From NCBI GenBank assembly GCA_964504195.1, contig CAZDDI010000071.1, forward strand, positions 1-18,762: a stretch of DNA of 18,762 nucleotides, given 5' to 3'. The notes beneath the pieces are model-generated. The model had not been told where the DNA came from. It did no database searches and saw only the letters and a program-made list of their open reading frames with translations. Both the position numbers and the translations under genes were made by a program. Positions 1 to 6,338 of the stretch are shown piece after piece (the stretch's first letter is position 1; every line of letters starts with the position of its first letter). The DNA comes from CAZDDI01 sp964504195. GTDB lineage: Bacteria > Chloroflexota > Anaerolineae > B4-G1 > SLSP01.

Positions 1-181
1 CTGTACTACATACTACGTCGAGTATTGATAATTGACAGGGTGGTTTTTGCGCTATCGCATATTCACCATTGCCGCCACGCCCGCTGGTCAACCGCTTCGA
101 TATGTTCAGGGCAGTCTGCCGGGCTATACGACGTTTCGTAAACGGCGCTGTAAAGCCAGTTTATCGTAATTGCTCAGCCTT

Positions 182-281
182 TGTCATTGCAAGCCGTCTG
201 CGGCGAAGCAATTTCGTTCATAGTTGAGATTGCGCCATTCGCAGACGAATGGACGCCACGGAGACGCGGCTCGCAATGACA
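182..281. repeat. Palindromic intergenic repeat element (about 100 bp, MITE-like)
   Basis: The ends form an inverted repeat: TGTCATTGCAAGCCG at 182-196 pairs with CGGCTCGCAATGACA at 267-281, 14 of 15 positions complementary. Inside, CCATTCG (235-241) and CGAATGG (246-252) form a perfect 7-bp stem with a 4-nt loop, and there is further partial symmetry around 197-212 and 230-244. It encodes nothing. The 'cattgc-gag...gaagcaat' style resembles dispersed palindromic repeats common in bacterial intergenic DNA. That it is a multi-copy element in this genome is inferred. Confidence 0.6.
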
Positions 282-417
282 GCTAAAGTTTGAGCCTGAG
301 TAGTTACTATGAAAGTAACCCGGTTGTGACTTCGCCAGCGAGCGGCCCTGTAGCGAGCCAGTGCGCGATCAGACCGATAACTTCGCCTTCTTCATGGGCA
401 CGATGGATAACGATAAC

Positions 418-458
418 GTGCAACGTGCTCTCTCAAGTGCGTTGTACCTGGATTTTTT
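418..458 (+). terminator. Hairpin followed by a T-run upstream of the glycan operon (possible attenuator or terminator)
   Basis: GTGCAACG (418-425) pairs with CGTTGTAC (440-447) through one G-T wobble, leaving a 14-nt loop. Five bases later there is a run of six T (453-458). It lies 16 bp before the first start codon, so it could end upstream transcription or attenuate the operon. A competing pairing exists between GCACG (398-402) and CGTGC (417-421), which would disrupt the terminator stem. The stem is only moderately stable. Confidence 0.4.
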
Positions 459-473
459 CTCAGGGAAGGCATA

Positions 474-1640
474 ATGTATAGTATCTCATTCTCTGATCAA
501 TCTTACCCCCGCTCCCCTTCCCTCCTCCCCCCCACGCCCCTCCGCCTGTGCTACGTCCTTCTCTCACCCACCTTCGGGATGCACCAGTACACCGCCGATT
601 ACGCCAATCGCATGGCGGCAGCCGGCCACGATGTCCATCTCGTCACCACCACCACCTATCCCGCCGACCGCTACGCGCCCAACATCACCGTTCATACCCC
701 CATCACCACTCACAACACCGGTTTCAACCTTGCTGCATTACGCAGTACGCATTACGCAGTACGCATGCTCCACCGCACTTTAGCCCATATCGCCCCCGAT
801 CTCCTCCACTTCACCGGCCCGCACCTCTGGAATCCACTGCTCTTGCGCCGTACCCGGATCCCCACGCTCCATACCTTGCATGATCTTGATCCGCACCCCG
901 GCTCGCCCTACGGCCCTCTGCTCCACCTGTGGAATGGCGCAGTCTTGCGCACCGCCAATCACATCCTCGTCCACGGGCAAGGCTATCAAGCGCGACTGTC
1001 TGTCAACAAAGTTACTTATCTGCCACTTCTGCATCTGTTTTTGAGCTATGAATTGCGAATGGCGAATGGCGAGTTAAAAGAACCGCCACCCCATCATGCA
1101 CAACCACCTACAGTATTATTCTTTGGGCGGCTGGAAGCCTACAAGGGCGTGGCTGTCCTGCTTGAAGCGTGGGCGCAGTTCAAAGCGCGGGGCCTGGCGG
1201 GGCGGTTGATCCTGGCCGGTGGCGGCGATCTGGCCCGACTATGGCCGGGCGCGCTGCCGCCCGGCGTCGAGCTCCGTAACCGTTGTATCGCAGACGCCGA
1301 GGCCCTCGCGCTTTTCCAGCAGTGCAGCCTCGTCGTTCTGCCTTACACCGGCGCAACACAATCCGCGCTTATCCCGGCGGCCTACTACTTCGCGAAGCCC
1401 GTCATCGCCACCCGCTCCGGTGCGCTGCCGGAATATGTGATCGAAGATGAAACCGGTTGGCTTGTCCCGCCCGGCGATTCCGGTGCGCTCGCGAGAGCAT
1501 TCCATAAATCTTTGCGCGATACTGTCCGTTTACAACAGTTTGGAGGCAACGGTAAAACATGGTATAATCAACAACGTCCCCGAGAAGAAAATTTATTGTT
1601 GCAGCTGTATGCTAGACTTGCGGGATTGAAACAGGGGTAA
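474..1640 (+). CDS. GT4-family glycosyltransferase (GT-B fold)
   Basis: Cytoplasmic transferase that probably adds a sugar from a nucleotide-sugar donor to the growing lipid-linked glycan. The N-terminal acceptor domain starts around residue 24 (LCYVLLSPTFGMHQYTADYA, then a Rossmann-like strand near residue 50). The C-terminal donor domain has FFGRLEAYKG, then GGG, then the ATQSALIPAAYYFAKPVIAT stretch and SGALPEYV. The usual EX7E motif is replaced by the ATQS-type variant known in part of GT4. At 388 aa it is normal in size. ATG at 474 follows a GGGAAGG at 463-469. An internal ATG at 579 is possible, but would remove the first strand. Only 4 bp separate it from the next gene. Three repeat-derived segments lie in frame: the Pro/Ser-rich N-terminus, residues near 88-98, and residues near 190-204. 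Donor and acceptor sugars cannot be read from the sequence. Confidence 0.85.
   Translation: MYSISFSDQSYPRSPSLLPPTPLRLCYVLLSPTFGMHQYTADYANRMAAAGHDVHLVTTTTYPADRYAPNITVHTPITTHNTGFNLAALRSTHYAVRMLHRTLAHIAPDLLHFTGPHLWNPLLLRRTRIPTLHTLHDLDPHPGSPYGPLLHLWNGAVLRTANHILVHGQGYQARLSVNKVTYLPLLHLFLSYELRMANGELKEPPPHHAQPPTVLFFGRLEAYKGVAVLLEAWAQFKARGLAGRLILAGGGDLARLWPGALPPGVELRNRCIADAEALALFQQCSLVVLPYTGATQSALIPAAYYFAKPVIATRSGALPEYVIEDETGWLVPPGDSGALARAFHKSLRDTVRLQQFGGNGKTWYNQQRPREENLLLQLYARLAGLKQG
504..546 (+). repeat. C-rich repeat inside the 5' end of the GT4 gene
   Basis: A nearly pure C/T tract with runs of 4-7 C codes for a Ser/Pro/Leu-rich tail just before the first Rossmann strand. Similar C-rich tracts occur in frame at 5237-5299 and 5567-5614, and a G-rich counterpart follows radA at 14942-14984. 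I group them as one loose repeat style. A shared origin is inferred. Confidence 0.4.
735..766 (+). repeat. Tandem 14-mer (GCATTACGCAGTAC, two copies) inside the GT4 gene
   Basis: GCATTACGCAGTAC occurs twice in a row at 735-748 and 749-762, followed by GCAT. Each 14-mer is two 7-mers (GCATTAC, GCAGTAC). The same GCATTAC 7-mer is tandemly repeated at 6098-6120 in the GT39 gene and appears alone near 7383-7389. In frame it codes for residues around ALRSTHYAVRM. Confidence 0.75.
1050..1078 (+). repeat. CGAATGG-type tandem repeat inside the GT4 gene
   Basis: Around 1056-1071 the 7-mer CGAATGG is repeated (GCGAATGGCGAATGGCGA), with partial units on each side. It codes for the polar stretch YELRMANGELK between the two domains of the glycosyltransferase, where a linker insertion is likely to be tolerated. 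Confidence 0.6.
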
Positions 1641-1644
1641 TGCC

Positions 1645-3147
1645 ATGCATATTGGTGTGAAGCGCACCGAACCAGCGCAGGAAATAACATACAATACAAA
1701 ATCAGATCGGCGGCGGCGAACGCGGTTGGCATTACCTGGCCTGCGTATGAAAATCTCCGAGCGGCGGGTATTGTTATTTGTTATAGACACGCTTTTGCTT
1801 AACCTTGCTCTGTTGGTTGCGGTTCGCTTAGCCTTTGATTTCCCACTCACGTTGGCAGCTGTGAGTGCCAATATCAAGTGGTTCGTGACGCTCACCGTGG
1901 TATGCTTCTTCACAGCCGTGTTCTTCGATTGTTACAACCTGGCCCGCGCTGCCAGCGCCTATCATAGCGCACGTAGCAGCCTCCTGGCTGTGTTTAGCGC
2001 TGTCTTTATCTACTCCTTGATTCCTGTACTTACGCCGCCGTTGCATACCCGCACCTACCTTTTTATTTTTGGTGGCTTGGCTGCTATCGCCGTACTCTCT
2101 TGGCGCGTGCTGTATGCGCGTCTTTTCGTGCAACCCTGGTTTGTACAACGCGCGCTAGTTGTAGGGGCGGGAAATGCCGGGCGGACGCTCGCCGAGGCCC
2201 TCGCGCAGCATCCCGATGATGCTAACCCCTTTCGAGGTACTGGTTATACACTGGTGGGTTTTGTGGATGACAACCCTGGCTATCACGGCGTTGCCTTTAA
2301 TGGCATTCCTGTTTTGGGAGGCCGTGACCGGCTCGTAGCTCTGGCGCAACAGCAGCAGGTGGATGAGATAGTCCTGGCAATTACGCACCGGCATAGCATC
2401 GCATCGGAGCTCTTCGATGCCGTGTTACGTTGCCGCGAGCTGGGTTTCCGCATTACTACCATGCCCGTGCTCTACGAGCGGCTACTAGGGCGTGTTCCAG
2501 TCGAGCACATCGGGCGCGACTTGCAAATGGTCGTGCCGATGGACGATGACGCGGGTGAGCGCCTGTACCTGTTTGCCAAACGTGGGGTAGATCTCGGATT
2601 GTCGTTGGTTAGCTTGTTAGGGCTAGGCTTACTCATCCCTATCGTAGCCCTGGCGAACGTGCTTACCAGCCCCGGCCCGCTCTTCTACCGGCAGGTGCGT
2701 GTGGGCCTGGGGGGACGGCCCTTTACTATGATCAAGTTCCGCTCGATGATTCCCGATGCCGAGTGTAATGGTGAAGCCGTCTGGGCCTGTGCCGATGACA
2801 CGCGCATCAGCTGGATTGGGCATTTCTTGCGCAAGACCCGGCTCGATGAGCTGCCGCAGGTGTTCAACGTCCTCAAGGGGGAGATGAGCATTATCGGCCC
2901 GCGCCCGGAGCGCCCTGAGTTTGTGGAGCAGTTGGCGCGCGTGTTGCCCTTCTACCGCGCGCGGCACGCCCTCCGTCCCGGCATCACCGGCTGGGCGCAA
3001 GTCCAATTCGATTATGGTAACTCCGTGGATGATGCGCGTACCAAACTGGAATACGACCTCTACTACATCAAGCACGCCAGCCTGTTGCTTGATGCGCGCA
3101 TCTTGTTGCGCACCGGTAGCGTGATGGCGCTGATGAAGGGGATGTGA
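1645..3147 (+). CDS. Polyprenyl-phosphate sugar-1-phosphate transferase (initiating enzyme of exopolysaccharide synthesis; WbaP/WcaJ type)
   Basis: Membrane enzyme that transfers a sugar-1-phosphate from a UDP-sugar to undecaprenyl phosphate, the first step of lipid-linked glycan assembly. The 500-aa length fits the large two-domain class. Membrane helices lie at about residues 41-62, 80-95, 112-130 and 138-155. A Rossmann-like domain follows with VVGAGNAGR (172-180), then a further hydrophobic segment at about 317-340. The catalytic C-terminal domain has KFRSM (364-368), DELPQ (401-405, with the Asp-Glu pair catalytic in this family), GPRPERPEF (418-426), RPGITGWAQV (444-453) and YDLYYIK (470-476). 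It starts at ATG 1645, 4 bp after the previous stop. The first 34 residues are unusually polar and basic, so an ATG at 1747 is a weaker alternative. It is the key gene that marks this locus as a surface glycan cluster. Confidence 0.93.
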   Translation: MHIGVKRTEPAQEITYNTKSDRRRRTRLALPGLRMKISERRVLLFVIDTLLLNLALLVAVRLAFDFPLTLAAVSANIKWFVTLTVVCFFTAVFFDCYNLARAASAYHSARSSLLAVFSAVFIYSLIPVLTPPLHTRTYLFIFGGLAAIAVLSWRVLYARLFVQPWFVQRALVVGAGNAGRTLAEALAQHPDDANPFRGTGYTLVGFVDDNPGYHGVAFNGIPVLGGRDRLVALAQQQQVDEIVLAITHRHSIASELFDAVLRCRELGFRITTMPVLYERLLGRVPVEHIGRDLQMVVPMDDDAGERLYLFAKRGVDLGLSLVSLLGLGLLIPIVALANVLTSPGPLFYRQVRVGLGGRPFTMIKFRSMIPDAECNGEAVWACADDTRISWIGHFLRKTRLDELPQVFNVLKGEMSIIGPRPERPEFVEQLARVLPFYRARHALRPGITGWAQVQFDYGNSVDDARTKLEYDLYYIKHASLLLDARILLRTGSVMALMKGM

Positions 3148-3151
3148 GCCA

Positions 3152-4399
3152 GTGTCGCGAATTCTGTTCCTCACCCAAGTCTTGCCCTACCCGTTGGATG
3201 CTGGCCCGAAGATCCGCGCGTATTACGTCTTGCGCCACCTTGCCCAGCAGCACGAAGTCACCCTGGTCTCGTTCGTGCGTGCGGATGATCGTCCCGAAGC
3301 TGTGGCCCACCTCGCTACGGTTTGCCATGCTGTTCACACAATTCCAATGCAACGCTCCTTGCTGCGCAACGTGCGCGCCGCGTTCTTGTCCGGCGTGACC
3401 GGGCAACCTCTCGTGGTAGTGCGTGATGAAATCGTTGCCATGCGCGTACTGCTCCGGAAGTTGGTGCGGGAGCAAGCTTACGACTTCATTCACGCCGATC
3501 AAGTCTCGATGGCGCAATACGCGCTCTATGCCCGGCGTTTTAGTCCTGCAGCCAGGCCCAAGACCGTGCTGGATGCCCACAATGCCCTCTATCTTATCCC
3601 TACGCGCATGGCTGAGTATGAAACTAACCCTATCAAACAGTCGCTCTATCGGCGTGAAGCGCGGGCGTTAGCGCGCTACGAGGCTCACACATACCCCTTG
3701 TTTGATCACGTTGCCTTCGTGAGTGGCGAAGATCGGCAAGCCGTTCTCTCTGTTATGGATGCGGCGCGCGCCGATTGGCTCGCTGCCCACTCCACGCTGA
3801 TTCCCATTTGCATTGATCCGGCGGATCGCGCTTTGGTAGAGCGGGTCGCTGCGCCCCAGAGCATATTGCATCTCGGTACCATGTTCTGGCCCCCCAACAT
3901 TGACGGCGTGCTCTGGTTTGCCGAGCGCGCCTTCCCCAGAATTTTAGAGCAGGTTCCCGAAGCGCGCTTTATCATTGTAGGCAAGACCCCCCCGGCAACG
4001 GTAGAGAGCCTGCCGCAGCGGGTACGGAACATCAACGTGACCGGCTATGTTCCCCAACCCGATCCGTATCTCAAGCAAGCGGCGGCCTTCATCGTGCCGC
4101 TGCACGCGGGCGGCGGGATGCGCGTTAAAATTGTGGATGCGTGGGGGTGGGGGTTGCCTATCGTCTCCACTACCATTGGTGCTGAGGGCATCGAAGTGCG
4201 CAACGGGGAGAACATCCTGCTGGCGGATAGCTCCGCAGATTTCGCTGCCGCCGTAGTGCGCTTGTTGCAAGACCCGGCGCTGGGTGAACGGCTGCGGGAG
4301 AACGGGCGCGCATGGGTGGAAGAACGCTACAACTGGCAACGCATCTATCCGGCCTGGGATTATCTATATGGGACACTGATAAACGCAGATAAACACTGA
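3152..4399 (+). CDS. GT4-like glycosyltransferase (resembles the exosortase/PEP-CTERM-associated sugar transferase type)
   Basis: Likely cytoplasmic GT-B transferase extending the lipid-linked oligosaccharide. The N-terminus ILFLTQVLPYPLDAGPKIRA with the donor-domain motifs GTMFWPPNIDG, VTGYVPQPDPYL, GGGMRVKIVDAWGWGLPIVS and GAEGI are characteristic of this subgroup. The protein is 415 aa. The start is GTG at 3152, 4 bp after the upstream stop, with an AAGGGG-type ribosome site at about 3135-3140. The final residues (about GTLINADKH) are encoded by the left inverted repeat at 4371-4400, so the native C-terminus may have been replaced by repeat sequence. No exosortase genes are in the window, so the association with that system is only a family resemblance. 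The sugar specificity is unknown. Confidence 0.85.
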   Translation: MSRILFLTQVLPYPLDAGPKIRAYYVLRHLAQQHEVTLVSFVRADDRPEAVAHLATVCHAVHTIPMQRSLLRNVRAAFLSGVTGQPLVVVRDEIVAMRVLLRKLVREQAYDFIHADQVSMAQYALYARRFSPAARPKTVLDAHNALYLIPTRMAEYETNPIKQSLYRREARALARYEAHTYPLFDHVAFVSGEDRQAVLSVMDAARADWLAAHSTLIPICIDPADRALVERVAAPQSILHLGTMFWPPNIDGVLWFAERAFPRILEQVPEARFIIVGKTPPATVESLPQRVRNINVTGYVPQPDPYLKQAAAFIVPLHAGGGMRVKIVDAWGWGLPIVSTTIGAEGIEVRNGENILLADSSADFAAAVVRLLQDPALGERLRENGRAWVEERYNWQRIYPAWDYLYGTLINADKH

Positions 4400-4400
4400 T
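4371..4400 (+). repeat. Left inverted repeat of the GxxExxY cassette
   Basis: It contains two GATAAAC units in a roughly 10-bp periodic pattern (GATAAACGCAGATAAACACT). It runs through the stop codon of the upstream glycosyltransferase, coding for its last residues, and ends 18 bp before the GxxExxY start codon. Allowing one gap, about 26 of 31 aligned positions match the complement of the right repeat. Confidence 0.75.
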
Positions 4401-4418
4401 TGGGAGGAAAACCGAATC

Positions 4419-4829
4419 ATGCCAGAGTACAAGCATAGCGAGATCACCGACCTAATCATCAAAGGGTTCTATGCTGTATATGCCCATCTGGGCTATGGAT
4501 TCCAGGAGAGAGTTTACAACAATTCCCTTGCTATCGTACTGCGAAATTTGGGCCTGGAAGTGGTGCAGGAACAACGCATCGCTGTTTACTATTGTGGACA
4601 AATGGTTGGAGAATACTTTGCTGATTTAGTAGTCAACGACGCGGTCATTGTGGAATTGAAAGCGGTGAGGATCCTGCTGGAGGAACACGAAGCGCAACTA
4701 CTCAATTATCTCAAAGCCACGCCTTATGAAATCGGATTACTGTTGAATTTCGGCCCTAAGCCTGAAATCAAACGCAAAGCTTTTGATAACTCGCGCAAGG
4801 GGGCTATGCAGTGGCTCAAACCCGTCTAA
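4419..4829 (+). CDS. GxxExxY protein (PDDEXK_3 nuclease-like family)
   Basis: This 136-aa protein carries the family-defining GFQERVY (residues 27-33) and a PD-(D/E)XK-like core: Asp69 in FADLVV, then VELKAV with Glu79 and Lys81, and the following QLLNYL (93-98). All residues expected of an active nuclease-type site are present, but the biochemical role of the family is not established to my knowledge. ATG 4419 follows GGAGG at 4403-4407, a slightly long spacing. It sits inside a run of glycan genes without any evident link to polysaccharide synthesis. It has clearly lower GC than its neighbours and is bracketed by inverted repeats, so it is probably an insertion rather than a working part of the pathway. 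Confidence 0.88.
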   Translation: MPEYKHSEITDLIIKGFYAVYAHLGYGFQERVYNNSLAIVLRNLGLEVVQEQRIAVYYCGQMVGEYFADLVVNDAVIVELKAVRILLEEHEAQLLNYLKATPYEIGLLLNFGPKPEIKRKAFDNSRKGAMQWLKPV

Positions 4830-6292
4830 ATAGAATGCAGAAGAACGCTTCTCAATCCAGTCCCAGATCAGCGTTTTCTGCGTTTATCAGCGTTCCAATT
4901 ATTCTGGCGCTAGCCGTCCTCCTGCGTGTGGCGATTGCTCTCTACTACGGCAACATCGTGGATGCGCCGCCGCTGCTCACCGATCAACGCTCGTATCATT
5001 GGCTGGGGATGCAGCTGCTTGAAGGGCAAGGCTTCAGCTTCTCTCGCGCCTGGTATCCCTTCACGCCAGCGAACACACCCACGGCACACTGGTCTTTCCT
5101 TTACTCCCTCATCGTCGCGGCGGTCTACGGCATCTTTGGCCCACACCCGCTGGCAATGCGCCTCTTCCAGGCTGTCGCGGGCGGTATCTTACTTCCCGCC
5201 ATGGTCTACCGTTTGACCAAAACTTTGTTCTTTTACGCTCCCTCTCACCCACTCGCCCCTGCACCCACTCGCCCCCTCCCCCCCTCTTCCACCCTTCCCC
5301 TCATCGCCGCTGCCTGCGCTGCCGGTTACGGCTACTTCATCCTGTATGCCGCCACCATCATGACCGAAACCTTCTACATCACCACCTTGCTCTGGTCTCT
5401 GGAGGTCGCCATGCGGATGGGCGCGCGGCTGCGCGCTGGAGAATCTGTCTCCTGGCAGTTGGCTTTGGAACTCGGTTTAAGCCTGGGGATTGCTACCTTG
5501 TTGCGCCAGTCCATTCTACCGTGGGTGCCGGTGCTCTTCCTCTGGCTGCTCATCAACAGCTATGCTGCTCCACATCATCCCCGCACCCACTCTCCCGCTC
5601 ACCCCATCACCCAGTTGTTCCTTGCTGGCTTGGTGCTCATTGCCTGCATCGCCCCCTTCACCTACCGCAACTACCGCGTCTACGGCCAATTCCTGTTGCT
5701 CAACTCCAACACGGGCTACGCGATGTACTCAGCGCAGCATCCCATGCACGGCACAAGTTTCCACGAGTTTGAGGCTGCCCCACTCCCGCCCGGACTTGAT
5801 GGGCTGAACGAAGCGCAGGTAGACAAAGCGCTACTGCGCCAGGGCTTCCAGTTTATCCTGGACGATCCTGGTCGTTACCTGTTGCTCTCGTTGAGTCGGG
5901 TGCGCGCCTACTTCGAGTTCTGGCCCACGGCGGATAGCACGCTTGTCCACAACCTGGGGCGCGTTGGCTCTTTCGGCCTCTTCCTGCCGTTCATGCTCTA
6001 CGGATTGATCTTAAATCTCAAAATCAGCAAATCAGCAAATCAGCAAATCAGAGCGAGTCAGCGAACCGGAAAATCTGTAAATCACGTTTCACGCATCACG
6101 CATTACGCATTACGCATTACAGAACCCACAGCGTTGCTGTACTTCTTCATCCTCTTCTACAGCACACTGCACATCTTCACCTGGGCGATGGTGCGCTACC
6201 GCCTGCCGGTAGATGCCGTTGCCTTGCCCTTCGCAGCGCTGGCAATCGAAACCCTTTTCACGCGCCTCCGCCGGCATTTTCTCTCTCGCTGA
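4811..6292 (+). CDS. GT39-type (ArnT/PMT-like) integral membrane glycosyltransferase
   Basis: Probable GT-C enzyme that uses a polyprenyl-phosphate-linked sugar on the outer face of the membrane. Hydrophobic helices are clear at about residues 28-46, 95-135, 163-185, 218-248, 268-282, 385-402, 440-458 and 466-480. The first large loop holds the acidic site (LTDQRSYHWLG, Asp58) and a PTAHWSFLY stretch, as in PMT_2 proteins. GTG 4811 has a good AAGGGGG site 7 bp upstream and overlaps the previous gene by 19 bp. ATG 4835 avoids the overlap but has no visible ribosome site. Four segments look repeat-derived and are in frame: residues about 19-27 (right inverted repeat), 143-163, 253-268 and 404-437. 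They lie near the N-terminus or between helices, so the protein may still fold. The substrate is unknown. Confidence 0.8.
   Translation: MAQTRLNRMQKNASQSSPRSAFSAFISVPIILALAVLLRVAIALYYGNIVDAPPLLTDQRSYHWLGMQLLEGQGFSFSRAWYPFTPANTPTAHWSFLYSLIVAAVYGIFGPHPLAMRLFQAVAGGILLPAMVYRLTKTLFFYAPSHPLAPAPTRPLPPSSTLPLIAAACAAGYGYFILYAATIMTETFYITTLLWSLEVAMRMGARLRAGESVSWQLALELGLSLGIATLLRQSILPWVPVLFLWLLINSYAAPHHPRTHSPAHPITQLFLAGLVLIACIAPFTYRNYRVYGQFLLLNSNTGYAMYSAQHPMHGTSFHEFEAAPLPPGLDGLNEAQVDKALLRQGFQFILDDPGRYLLLSLSRVRAYFEFWPTADSTLVHNLGRVGSFGLFLPFMLYGLILNLKISKSANQQIRASQRTGKSVNHVSRITHYALRITEPTALLYFFILFYSTLHIFTWAMVRYRLPVDAVALPFAALAIETLFTRLRRHFLSR
4867..4896 (+). repeat. Right inverted repeat of the GxxExxY cassette
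   Basis: This is the inverted partner of 4371-4400 (ATCAGCG...CTGCGTTTATCAGCG). It lies in frame within the 5' end of the GT39 gene and codes for residues RSAFSAFIS just before the first membrane helix. If the cassette was inserted, it also brought the start codon now used by this gene. Confidence 0.75.
5237..5299 (+). repeat. In-frame C-rich CACCCACTCGCC-type repeat in the GT39 gene
   Basis: CACCCACTCGCCCC occurs twice with small changes, followed by long C/T runs. It codes for a Pro/Ala/Ser/Thr/His-rich insert (residues 143-163) between two predicted helices. The composition is unlike any part of a membrane helix and unlike the rest of the gene. Confidence 0.6.
5567..5614 (+). repeat. Second in-frame C-rich repeat in the GT39 gene
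   Basis: This is a C-rich stretch with CACCCACTCTCCCGCTCACC, the same style as 5237-5299. It codes for APHHPRTHSPAHPITQ (residues 253-268) between two helices. Confidence 0.55.
6020..6121 (+). repeat. Compound in-frame repeat tract (AAATCAGC 8-mers, then GCATTAC 7-mers) in the GT39 gene
   Basis: The tract starts with about four AAATCAGC units (6020-6051), passes through degenerate sequence, and ends with ACGCATC followed by GCATTAC units up to 6120. It codes for about 34 polar and basic residues (404-437, including SRITHYALRIT) inserted between two hydrophobic helices. The reading frame stays open. Confidence 0.75.
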
Positions 6293-6326
6293 TTTGCTTT
6301 CTCGCCTTTTCGCTAATTCGCTACAC
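6293..6326 (+). repeat. Degenerate TTTCGC/ATTCGC repeat before the epimerase gene
   Basis: Between the GT39 stop codon and the ribosome site there is a run of similar units (TTTCTCGCC, TTTTCGCTA, ATTCGCTA). It resembles the 7-9 bp tandem repeats elsewhere in the window and fills nearly the whole 46-bp gap between the genes. Confidence 0.4.
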
Positions 6327-6338
6327 TTGGAGGAACCC

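Larger units (their letters stand above)
1..473. other. Leader/intergenic region without a convincing gene
   Basis: No reading frame here has a credible start, ribosome binding site and protein-like composition. The stretch holds a palindromic repeat element at 182-281 and a hairpin plus T-run at 418-458, both listed separately. A TTGACA hexamer at 32-37 could be a -35 box, but no good -10 follows at the usual spacing, so no promoter is called. Whatever drives the polysaccharide operon starting at 474 probably lies here or upstream of the window. Confidence 0.6.
4371..4896 (+). mobile_element. Candidate cassette: GxxExxY gene between 30-bp inverted repeats
   Basis: The sequence at 4371-4400 is nearly the reverse complement of 4867-4896, with shared blocks such as CTGCGTTTATCAG on the complementary strands. 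The two repeats enclose exactly one gene (4419-4829). That gene runs at roughly 45-50% GC in the lines I counted, while adjacent glycosyltransferase sequence reaches about 67% in a counted line. The boundaries lie inside the flanking reading frames. There is no transposase and no obvious target duplication, so calling it mobile is an inference from repeats and composition. Confidence 0.4.

Noticed and set aside
32..60. Promoter with TTGACA near the window start
   Set aside because: No acceptable -10 box at 16-18 bp spacing.
290..481. 63-codon plus-strand frame upstream of the first glycosyltransferase
   Set aside because: It starts with a non-ATG codon without a ribosome site, overlaps the next gene and runs through the hairpin/T-run region. 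The composition is not protein-like.
735..766. Could the tandem repeats be a CRISPR array?
   Set aside because: The units are 7-14 bp with no spacers and lie inside a coding frame.
2629..3174. 181-codon minus-strand frame
   Set aside because: It lies wholly opposite the conserved catalytic domain of the sugar-phosphate transferase and reads as its shadow.
6213..6338. Longer N-terminus for the epimerase
   Set aside because: It would overlap the previous gene by 80 bp. The Rossmann motif begins right after ATG 6339, which has a perfect GGAGG site.
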